From Erythrophleum ivorense (taxonomy: Eukaryota > Streptophyta > Magnoliopsida > Fabales > Fabaceae), in NCBI GenBank assembly GCA_026724425.1, contig JAIUCV010000228.1, forward strand, positions 992,001 through 1,056,000: a DNA stretch of 64,000 nucleotides. Reading direction: 5' to 3'. The position numbers and the translations under genes are program-made. Shown here in pieces: positions 51,249-61,810 of this stretch; the first letter of the stretch is position 1; each line of letters begins with the position of its first letter. The notes under the pieces were generated by a model. It was not told the origin of the DNA. It made no database searches and was given only the letters and a program-made list of their open reading frames with translations.

Positions 51249-51827
51249 AAAGGTCCCACCAAGGCAATAGAGGTAGATGTCTATCTCGATGTACAACACT
51301 ATAGATAGGAATGAATATGAGTAGTATAAGACTGTGGTGTATAAGTCTAAGATGGAATAGAGGTTGATTGCAGTTGCTACTGAGCCAAAGCAAGTTGTTG
51401 GAGCACAGAGGATATGTCATCAATCTTGCTCTCGAGTCTTTAATCATAATGTGGAGCATATAACTCACTAACTCCTCTCACTGTCTATCTTGCACGAAAC
51501 TGTTGTGCATTTTAAGCCATCTTGTCAATCAACTTTCCAACTCTTATAGGTGTTAAATCACCTAAAGCTCTACTAGAAGTAGCATCAATTATGTTTTTAT
51601 CCATGTTCAGTAGCCCCTGACAAAAATACTAAATCAATAGCTAATTAGAAATTTGGTGGTGAGGACAACTAGCTAACAATCTCTTAAACCTTTCCCAATA
51701 TTCATACAAAGCCTCTCCACCATTTTATCTAATTTCTTTTCTTATTGATGTAGTGTGAGAAGCAGTAAAGATTTTTTCTAGGAAAAGCCTCTTTAGTTGA
51801 TTCGAAGAAGTAATAGCACTAGGTGGA
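51249..51827 (-). pseudogene. Element H gag, middle piece
   Basis: Sense reading: LPPSAITSSNQLKRLFLEKI, SHTTSIRKEIR, then GGEALYEYWERFKRLLASCP and HHQISN, LNMDKNIIDATSSRALGDL, TPIRVGKLIDKMA. This is the gag core typical of plant Tat/Athila elements (WERFK...CPHHQIS). It has several stops. It joins the N-terminal piece across E3 (…LYYL | PPSAIT) and the C-terminal piece across A7. Confidence 0.92.
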
Positions 51828-52941
51828 AGATTAAACTTCCGTGGAGTGGAGAATGATTGAGGAAAAATGGAGGAAATGAGCATGGCTTAAATGAGATGAA
51901 TGGAGTGTATGGAATGGATGATGTGTGCTTCTTACTACTCGAGCCCTTCTCCTCTTCTCTCTAGCCCATACCACATGCTTCTCACTTTTTTTAATGATCA
52001 TGTGTTTCCCATCCTTCTTCCTCCACGTAGCTTTTTCTCTCATCAAATCACATTTAGCTTATCTAATAAATCATGTTAACCAGCCTTGCATATGTGAATC
52101 CCTTGCCACATAGAACTGATGCATGCTTCGTGCTGAATAGAGAAAGTGGAAAATGAATAATCAGATAGATTCTTAATCACATTCTGCCCATGATTCATTC
52201 TAATTCCTAGCCTTCTCTTCCACGTGGCTCTCCCACATCAGCTTCTTCTTCTTTTTTCTTTTTGTCTCACATGATGCTGCTCTCTACAATTCCCAGCCTC
52301 TTCTATGTGTTTCTTCCATTTAATTCAATCACATTCTATAGCCTCTTAAAGCTACGTGTGTTTTCTGTGTTTACATGGAACTATATTTATGTGGAGTATG
52401 TATGGAATGTTGAATCTATCAATGAGAGAGAGACATCTTATGTGAGTGTTTATTTCATGTGTCCTTACCCGTGTAGCTTCCTTGTGTGAATAAGAAAGCT
52501 AGACCCTAAACTCATGGCTTCTCCTTCTCCCCAGCCCGTGACTACTGTGCTGGTGCTACGTGTCTGTGCATGTGTTTAATGTGATAGTGAGCTCGTACCT
52601 TGTACTGTTTGTGTGTGTAGAACCCACTCTTCTCTTTATGACATGAATGAATGCTTTATGCAAGCTGGTCTCATGCTTTCTCATCCACGGGTCTTATATG
52701 TGTTGTCCTATGAGTAAAGAAACCCATGGCAACATGCATGCATTGTGCGTGTATATATCTTGGACCCATGTATGGATGCATGCTATGTAGAGCTACTATG
52801 TTCTATTCATTTCATGCATGTGTGGGTCTATGTATGATTCCAGGTGAGGTGCTATGTGTGAGTGTGGTTGAATGTGCATGATTTTCTTCATGAATGAATA
52901 TGTAAGAGTGTTGTGTTGTCCATATCATCCTTCATTCTCCC

Positions 52942-55900
52942 TAATAAACATGATTTTTATATGTTTTATTCTCCTTAACTTAAGCATTTTAATGACCAAA
53001 TATGGCTTTAAAGGTTTAATTAGGTGAAATTTGATTTTAGTAGCCATTTCTACACTTAAGGAAATCATTTACAAAATTTTAGAATTTTAATGCATAAATT
53101 TCTTCAAATAATTTTGTGAATTTTCTTCCTATTGAATTTTTCTTACTATTTATGCAGATTTTCAATGACAATTATAGCTTCAAGCGTGCAAGTTTCTTAA
53201 AAAATAAAGTTTAAAAATAAGAGAATAAAAAGAGGGCACCACAATCATCATCATCCATCTTAGTCATGCACATTCCACATTGAGAGCTTTAAATTTCATT
53301 TATCATGTAAGGTTTCACCCACGTAAAGCTCTCTCACCTTCCACTCTTCCATAACCATGAGTCCAAGCACACACTTGCATGCATGGTACCACGTTGCTTT
53401 GTGTAACATTCGGTCTTCTGAAAATCCAAGAAAACATAAGGAAATGCAAGAAGCATAATATATGGTTTCTCCGTCAACGTACGAAATTCACCAGATACAA
53501 AAGGAAGTCCCCCAAATAAAGTAAATTGAGGTCTAATAAAATTAGAATAATCTTCTAGACCACAAATAATAATGAGTCAAAGCCAGAGGTGCCTTAAAAT
53601 TGGGACCAAAATAGATGAAAAAAAAAGGGGTTCCAAAGAGTCTCTGAAGTTAAGTGTGAAGGAGTCAAGAACTAAAATGCAAAGAAAAGTTATATGCCAG
53701 CAAAATATATAAATTACTTGAAAGTTCAGGGAACTCTAGTTTCACCATCTATTCATGGCTTTAGGCACGAATATAAAAAAATCGAGCAAGAATCTCAAAA
53801 ATCCGTGACCCACGGTTAAACTCCATTTGATGAGACGGGTTCAATGATGTCAAGTTGTCCGGATGGTCGGGCGGGATCCGGTCCGAGATCTGGTTATCCC
53901 GATCAGTAGCAATGAGCAAAATAGAAAAAGAAAGTTGTAATAACTATTGAAATAGGAATAGCTAAAGGGGTAAGAAACCCTGAAGGAGTTTCAGGGACTA
54001 AATTGCAGTAAATAAAAATTTTATAGCACAATCATGATATAGAATGGTGAAAATTACACCTATAAACCCAGGTATCTGATTGACATTGAAATTTATGGGG
54101 ATTGAGGTTAAGGGCCCCTAATCCATGTTTGAAGCTCAATATGGCCAGAAAGTAGAGGAAATAATATTTATAAATTGTAGAAAGTCTAAAGGTATGTATT
54201 GTATCGTAAAACCTTAATCGAGCCCGAATACCGATTTTTAGATTGTTGTAAGGCCCAATAACCAATTCTAAAGGCCCAATAAGAGAAGAGAAGATATAAT
54301 TAGGGGTTTAGAGAAGATGAAACCCAAATATAAGTATAAAATGAAAGGGAAAGAAGAAAAGGATTTTAGTTATTTTAAAGAATTAACTATGGTTAAGTTA
54401 GAAACTAACCATGGTTGAGTTAAAAGTTGACCATGGTTGATTAAGAAAGTTAACCATGGTTACTATCCATAACTTAAGGGCTAAGAAAAGGTATCCAAGT
54501 GTGTACCCAAGAATTTTTGGAAGAAGATATTTAGTTATGAAATTAGAAAATTAAAAGAAAAAAGGAATGGAAGGTTAAGATTTGATCTTGAAAAGGTTGA
54601 TCTAAGGGTCCAAATTTGGCATGATTAAATTCATTTAAATTCATCTCCTTCACCTCCATTCCACCATTTTCACACCACACACAAGGGAGGAGGATAGAAA
54701 ACATGAAGAGAGAGAGAGGGGGAGAAAAAGTGGAAGAAGAAGTGAAATCAAGCAAAACTACCACCATTTTCCACCAAATTTCTTCATCTTCTTCATCCTC
54801 CAACCATTTTCTCCAAAGGGTAGCTACATATTCATCTTTTCTTCAAGGTGGAATGTGGCTCTAAGTGGGAAGAGAAGGGATTTTAGTGTGAGAAAAGCAA
54901 AGGAAGCAAGGATTAAGCTTAAAGGTAAGTTTTCTCCATCTTGTACTTGAAAATCACATGTTTTAAGTTAGTTTTGTTAAACCCCAACTATGAGTCACTT
55001 TTGGATAGCATATGGATCATTAGAAATGGAGTTTATATGTTGAATATGAAGGCCTTGAAATGAAGTATATATGTTGAACATGAAGGCCATAAGAACTTAG
55101 TTATTGTTGTTATGTGCAGGGACTTTAAAAAACACAAAGATTGTAATTTTTGAAAAAATAGAAATCATGGGGAGATGCTATCCGAATTTTCCCAAAATTT
55201 TTATGCTATTTTCTTAATGTCTTAAAGTCATGTATACCAAATTTCAAGTCCTAAAACATAAAGGAAGAGGTTATGGAATTTTTAGAACCAAAGAAAATCA
55301 CTTTTGAGCCTAAAACGGAGCTAGATGATGTTATGACCAAAACGTGTTGTTGGGGCTGGAATTTCATAATTTTGTCCATTCCAATGGATTCAAAAGAGTG
55401 TTTTTTAGCTAGGAATACCTATGGCAAAGCCCCAAAACCCATGGAATAAAATTTTTAAATCTTGGCCAAGAAATGTGCACTATTCGGCCATAGCTAGTTG
55501 GAAGGGAAGGAGTTGGATTTTTCCAATTCCAATGGTTCCAATGAGCTTAAAAGGGTCATCCTACTTTAGAAGTTAAGGTTTATGTGTTGATTGTGATGAA
55601 TTATCATTATGATTATAGGGTTTGATGTTGTTTTAGGAACTCTAAAAGCAACTAAACCGAGTTCCAAGAATTGAGGAGCAAAGTTTGCTAAGGTAGTAGT
55701 TTTCCTCTCTCTTTCCTTAAGCTTGTATGTTTGTATAATGATGAGTATTATTCTATATCAAGTTGTTATTTATACTATAAGATGAGATATGTATGTTTAG
55801 ACCGTGCTTGGCCTTGTATGAAATTCCTTGTATTCCTATATGGTATGTGGCACCTTGATTGACATTATGTTATGTACTTACATGCTAGCTTGGTAATGAG

Positions 55901-58721
55901 ATTAGTTTACTACTACTGAGATTTCATAATCTCACCCCAAATATAACCCATGCTAGGTCAGAGTTCAAGCAAAGAAAGGGCAAAGAGTGTGAAGGTATAG
56001 ATTGAGGACCTTACTTTTATGTATTACATTTTGTCATGTAATTAAATATTTTAGATTACTGCGTGTATGAGTTATGTTATGATACTGGAAGGTACTTAGG
56101 TATGGAATGGAAAGTCATGAATATAATCAATCCTTGAGTAAATAGAATATGACTGGTGAGCCTAAAATGCAAAAATGCATATGCTTATATAAAGGCAAAA
56201 TAATAATAACAATATGTCAAGTGAAGGGTAAAATTCTCCTATTTTTGTAGGGATACTTTAATATGAATTTATATGCATTCCACTGAGAAAGTATTTTTCC
56301 CTTGTAAAGGGCTTAGAGAGCTTGAAGTAGAGCCCTGAACCGACCTCATACAATTTTTTTATAATTAATTATGTATTTTCAAAGTTAGATAAGAAATTGG
56401 AAATGACCAAATGAATAGTAAAATTATATGAGGAAGTTTTTAAAAGGAAAATTTTTAATTATTTCAAGTTTTCATTAACTCCTCTAAGTTTTATATGAGG
56501 TAATTGTAGTAGGAAAAATGTTGTAAAATAAAGTATGACACTTTGCTCTCCATTCACCCCATGTAGTTTGCACAGGCATTCACTAATTCATACACTCTCA
56601 CTGCACTTCACTTCCATGCAGCTCTAGCTTAGACACTTCACACAGTATAAGTCCAGCCTTTAGACACTCCATTCTCTACATTGATTCTCTTAACTTCACT
56701 CCATATATCCACGAAGCACTTGAACAAACCACACGTCCAACTCACTTGCATATGGCTTCATACATGAACATGTAACACATCATTCACACATGGTCACTCA
56801 TATGCACATGCATAAAAGGAAAAGTGTGAAAAAAAGCTACAGGTTAGGAGGATTAAAGGAGAAAGAGCTGTTACACAAGGCAAGGTTTGGGCTTTAGAGA
56901 CTTGAACAAAGGTAGAACATGCATGTGTGGGAAGAGAAGAAGCACTAACTCCATAAACCTTCCATGAAAAACACTTACACATCACTTACAAACAAGCCAT
57001 GGGTTTGGAGGGAGGAAAGCATGGTATTAATTTGAAGGCATGAAGAGGAAGCTCAGGACAGCATTTGAAAGAAGGAAGTAGCCTCTGTTTTGGAGAGCAA
57101 AATGAAGAAGAATGGGTCTTAACTAGAGAAGAGTAGCATAAGTGGAGGAATCACAAGCTAAATGAAGCAAGAGGCACGATGCATTTATACATGTTCAAGA
57201 GGAAGAACCAGCTACAGGGCAGCTCGTGTGAAGAGAAGAAACGTGTTGGGCTGGACAAAGAAGATAAGCAAACGAAGAAGGAAAAGCAGCTGAAACATGC
57301 AGAATCTTTACGTGGATAGCTACAGGTTAGAAAAGAAAAAGCTTGTGAGCAGATGCTATAGGTTTTGGGACTCCATGAAGGAGGTTTGCATGGTTGGGAG
57401 CAGAACTATCTACGGGGTAGCTCATATGGAGAAGAGGCAGAATGTTCATGTGAGATAAGGAAGAAGCTTAAGAGAAGAAGTATGAGCTGAAGATTAAAGA
57501 GAAGAAGCTTCAAGCATTCACAGAAATAGAAGAGGGAAGCCACATCTCATTCACACACAACACATACAAGCAGAGTTATGTGGAACATTAAGGCAGCACA
57601 TGAGTTGGAAAAGAAGCAACGTGATTCATTATTAGGCAAAAGAATAAAATGAAGAGCACGTGATTAAAGAACATGGAGCTGACATGGGAAATACAGAAGA
57701 AGAATGTGTGAACAATAAAATAAGGGGTTGAGCAAATGAAAATTAAAATAAACACGTGAGGGAGGATTAGAAGATGAGGGTCATCCATTCCATACAACAT
57801 CCATCGTCATTTACACTCCAGACTCTCCACTTAATGAAGCTTTAATTCTCCATCTTATGGCTAGCTAAGAAGAGGAATTTGGTTGAAACTTGAATTCAAA
57901 GAAAATAGCAAGGGATTTTGGCTAAGCTTCCTATTTTATTTTCTCTCTTTCTACATTAATTTTTGTTCTTAAACTTGTTTGGTTAAACTTGTAATTAACT
58001 GAGATTAATGTAGTTTATGATTGATGGATGGTTAGACATTGATTAGGAGAGAATTTGAATGATTTTTTGATTAATTTTAGCGCTAGATTTTCATTATTCT
58101 CCAATTTCCCATGTATGGAATCAAGGTGTTAGATGAAATGCATGAGTGAGATTGTGTGCTTCATTGTTTGATTTGAGGATTTCTTAGAGTTTGATTAGTT
58201 AATTAAACATCCTAAGGTGATAATTCAGAGGCTAATTGATCCATTAATCCATCAAATTTAGTGTTCATTGATCATAATGACAAGAATTAATAATTTAATG
58301 CAAGATTGAGGTTTCAATTCAATATTAGATTGTTAATCTCTTGATTCTTGTGTGATAACTCAAGATACATTATTATGAACACAATTAGGGATTCTTAGGC
58401 TAAAATTAATTACAATTGAATTAGGATAAAGATAGTGGATACCAAGAGACGAATCCAAGGCTAGTCACAAATCCATCATTCATTCATTAGTTCATGCATT
58501 TAGGTAGAAGTAGCTAGGAATTTTAATTCGATTTAAATTCTAGTTAGTTTAATTAAACCAAAACCCTTTTTAATTAGGTAGTTATAGGATCCTTTTACAC
58601 TTAGAAAACCCAATTAAATATTGAATTCTATTTCTAAGGAAGATGACCTAGGTTGTACCAATAATTATAAATTTTAATCCAACCTAGTTTTATTTTGGAG
58701 GTTACGTGACACAACTCATCA
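52942..58721 (+). mobile_element. Family E solo LTR E4, host of G1
   Basis: Begins TAATAAACATGA (decayed TG) and ends CACAACTCATCA, with perfect TSD CTCCC (52937-52941, 58722-58726). Its own pieces (52942-53401, 56546-58721) total about 2.6 kb. It lies in opposite orientation within E3, a member of its own family. Confidence 0.88.
53402..56540 (+). mobile_element. Solo LTR G1, partly family A-like
   Basis: Begins TGTAACATTCGG and ends AAAGTATGACA, 3,139 bp, with perfect TSD CTTTG (53397-53401, 56541-56545). The first 200-240 bp closely follow family A (compare the sense start of A10). From about 53640 the sequence is unrelated to A and has D/Tekay-like landmarks instead, such as ACTGAGATTTCATAATCTCACC near 55920. 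No protein domain recognised. Confidence 0.88.
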
Positions 58722-59082
58722 CTCCCATTTTTCCTTTTTTTTATATTCCAAAATTTCACTAAAAATGTGAACCATTTATTCCTTCCCTCAAGTTGCACAC
58801 ATGTAGCCTTCATCTTTTCTCCAATTTAATTTACCCATTCTAAATACCATTTGTCCATCAAAATCTACAAAAAAATAATAGACAAAATTAAGTAGGAAAA
58901 TTTACAAAATTATTTAAAAGAAATTTATACATTAAAATTCAATAATTTTGTAATTTAATTCATAGAGTGTATACATGGCTAATAAAATCAAAACTTATCT
59001 AATTAAATGCAATAAGCCATAGTTATTCATCAAAATATCCAAATGAGGATTAAAATATATAAAAATAGCCTTTATGAAAGAT

Positions 59083-59623
59083 AATACAACTAATCTTTAG
59101 CTGCACCACCCAAAGAGAAAAGGAATGCTCTAAGCTTAATTTATTCTTCTGACACTCCTTGTGGCTTCATTGTAAAGCAAAAAATATGAAATTCTTTCAA
59201 ATGCTTATGAGCGTCATCTCCTACTAGTCTATGAAATTTAGGAAGTAAGTGAATCAAACCAGACTTAAACTCAAAATTTACATCTAATTCTGAGTATTGT
59301 ATACAAAGATTTTGATACTGCACATTAGGAGTTGTCAATTCTTTAATGGTTCTTGCACACATGTTATCATTCAAATTTGCATTTGCATTTAAGTTAGCTC
59401 AAGCATGCATATTCATGTTAGCATTCACTTGCTCTTGTTCAGCCATATTATCACTAGCAAATTAAAGTACACAATCAATTATTTGCACACAATCAAAAGC
59501 AAAAGAAATACTACCACTATTTTCTATACTATCACTATTTTTCTTAATCCTTACTTGCCTTCGAAAAGTTCTTTCAATTTCAGGGTCTAAATCAATCAAT
59601 TTCTCACTAGAGGACCTTGTCAT
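59083..59623 (-). pseudogene. Element H gag, N-terminal piece
   Basis: Starts at an ATG giving MTRSSSEKLIDLDPEIERTF, the usual start of this gag family. It continues in one frame through MAEQEQVNAN, RTIKELTTPNVQYQNLCIQY, FELKPG-like FEFKSGLIHLLPKFH, LVGDDAHKHLKEFH and MKPQGVSEE to LGGAAKD-x-LYYL at the E3 border. Four in-frame stops (near 59463, 59403, 59142 and 59095) could each arise from a single base change, and the frame is otherwise kept, so decay is by point mutation here. Confidence 0.93.
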
Positions 59624-60362
59624 AAACCAATTAGGCAAGCAAAAACTAAGAAATGGCATAAAAATCAGCCAAAAAAAATTAAAACAATAAATCTATAAAA
59701 ATAGAGAAAATGTCCTACAAATTAGAAAAATACTTAAAAAATGAAAAACTCAAAGAAAATAAAGGAATTTGGCTAATCTAGGGGCTACCTCACAACTATA
59801 GATGTGACTTTTGCTCAGCACCACCCAAAATATTAAAGTACCAAGTTGTAAAATTTTCCAGGCAAGTGATCCGAGAAAAATCAAAACACATCGAACAATC
59901 AAAATCGATAACTGAATTAGCTCAATTCCTCACACCAAAAGGCAAGATGATTAAATACAAGTTAAACTAACAACCACCTAACATATAAAGACACTCAAAA
60001 ACAAAGATAAATCACACAAAAGAAGCTCACAAAATTAAAGAAAATAAATCAAGAAAAATTAGAAAAATCCTAGAAAATTCGAGAAAATACTAAAAAATTA
60101 GAAAAAGTGATCTAAACATTGAAATTTGGCCTAAAAATGCTACACCTAATAGCTTTGCTAATTTTTTTGCTTAACACACCCAAAAACCTTGGAATACGAA
60201 GTTTGAGAATTTTTTGAGCAAGTTAAACAAAAATTCCAACAAGCAGAGCAATTGATTCACAATACCAAAAAAACCAAAAACCAAGTTCAAAATAAAGCAA
60301 AAACTACACAAAAACAAAGCTAAGACACCTAGAAAACCTTTTCAAAGAATTGCGAATCCAAA
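59624..60362 (-). other. Untranslated leader of element H
   Basis: 739 bp between primer binding site and gag start, very A-rich on the plus strand and with no open frame of note. Leaders of this length are usual in Tat/Athila elements. Confidence 0.7.
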
Positions 60363-60381
60363 CTCCCTAGCAACGGCACCA
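60363..60381 (-). promoter_or_regulatory. Primer binding site of element H (tRNA-Asp type)
   Basis: In sense it reads TGGTGCCGTTGCTAGGGAG, two or three changes from TGGCGCCGTTGCCGGGGA, the site complementary to the 3' end of plant tRNA-Asp used by Tat/Athila elements. It lies 4 bp (AAAT) from the LTR end, fixing the orientation of H and the inner LTR border. Confidence 0.9.
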
Positions 60382-60385
60382 ATTT

Positions 60386-61810
60386 TGAGAATTATCTTAT
60401 CAAGAGACCTCAAAAGATACTAGATTGTAATAAATATTTGTAGCTAGTAGCATAACCTAAGTCATTTCCCAAAAAGGTTTTCCTAGTGCGATTAAACCAG
60501 AGGAATTTAAAGGGGTTTTGATTTACGAAAATTTAAATGAATTAAAGAAAATAACAAAAACTAAAAACTAAAAACTAAGTGATAACAATAATTAGGCAAA
60601 AAGTGGTAACAAGCTTTTGAATGGTCATTCTAGAAATCAATTATCCTTGCTCCCTTTCAATATACCAAAACTTGGACTTAACTTCTTGTCTCTTAGTGTA
60701 TTCTTCATAAAAATTCTTGAATTACTATCTAAGACTCAAATTACTAATTATCCAAGAATTTGTAACCACAAAGAACCACGAAAAATTAGCCATTTGAGTT
60801 AGGAATAAGAACACACCAAAACAGTACCTAAATGCTCATTAAAGTTACTAAAAAATTAACTTAGAGATGTTAATTAAATAATTAGATTAAAGGTTTCCTC
60901 AAGTACAAACATCACACAAAATTTTAGCCACTTAATATAATAACCATTGTACTAAATAGCCTAAAAACAAGAGGAAATAACTAGCAAATTGGATAGCCAT
61001 TAAGCTTGGAATTTCTACAAACACTTAGGCATCAAAATAAGTCTCCAAATGTAAAATTACAATCAAAATTATAGAGCAAATGAATCCAATACAATCAGCC
61101 ATCAAAATCTCCATTTAACAAGCTAAACCTAGCCAAATTAAACAAGAAAATTAATGTTAAAAGTAAGGGATAGGGAGAAGAGAAATTAGTTGAAATTAAG
61201 GATGAATCTTGGAGCTCAAATCTTCATCCATGGAAGTCATAGTCTTAGCTAGCTACTAAAGTGGATTCAAGCCTCCATTGGATGAAATGGATGGAGGAAA
61301 TGAAGAGAAGAACACACGGGCATGGAGCTTCTTGAAATGGGGTTCAACGATAATGCCTCCTGATGTGTGCTCTCCAACTCAAAAACCCTATCTCTGTTCA
61401 TGTTTTTTTTCTTCCTCCAAAAGCCCCAAAACTCGAGACTTCTCTTTTTCCTTGTGGTCCCTCCTTTTCAATCACGTGATTCTCCCCACTAGACCTTCTA
61501 CTCGTGCCTCCTTTCTTTCTTTTTTCCTTTTCATGTGTTCCTCCCGTACTGCTTTATCTCATTTTCCATGTCAAAGTCTTGCCTTCATATATCATTCCCA
61601 CATGCCTCTTGTGTGCTATCTATATGAGGAAGAGCTAGATGTGTAACCTAGACATGCATTTACATGAGAGTGTATGAGTGTGTATCCTATGTTTTCAAGT
61701 GTTGGACCCCACCAATCCTGAGTTATGATCTCGTCTCTCTTTAACCTTCAGCATCCTTTTTGCCCTTCTCACATAAAACTTGGTGAACCCAAGAGTATGT
61801 GTGTGTTTCT
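60386..61810 (-). mobile_element. 5' LTR of element H (partial)
   Basis: Inner end at 60386 (sense ...ATAATTCTCA). The sequence extends right to 61810, where D3 begins. The inner part matches family E (sense GAAATGACTTAGGTTATGC against GAAATAACCTAGGTTGCACC in E2), so E and H are relatives. The rest of the LTR should resume to the right of the window. An open frame at 61278-61646 on the plus strand is antisense to the LTR and not convincing as a gene. Confidence 0.75.

Larger units (their letters stand above)
51833..59077 (-). mobile_element. Family E insertion E3, host of E4
   Basis: Minus-oriented. The sense start at 59077 reads TCATAAAGGC (family TGATAAAC). The left edge at 51833 begins TAAACTTCC. 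Perfect TSD AAGAT (51828-51832, 59078-59082), and the gag of H reads across. Its own pieces, 51833-52936 and 58727-59077, total only about 1.5 kb against 2.3-2.6 kb in other E copies, so it is a deleted LTR or a shorter subfamily. Confidence 0.75.

Noticed and set aside
61278..61646. 122-residue open frame on the plus strand
   Set aside because: It is antisense to the H LTR, with low-complexity Ser/Phe-rich composition and no homologous frame kept in the E copies.
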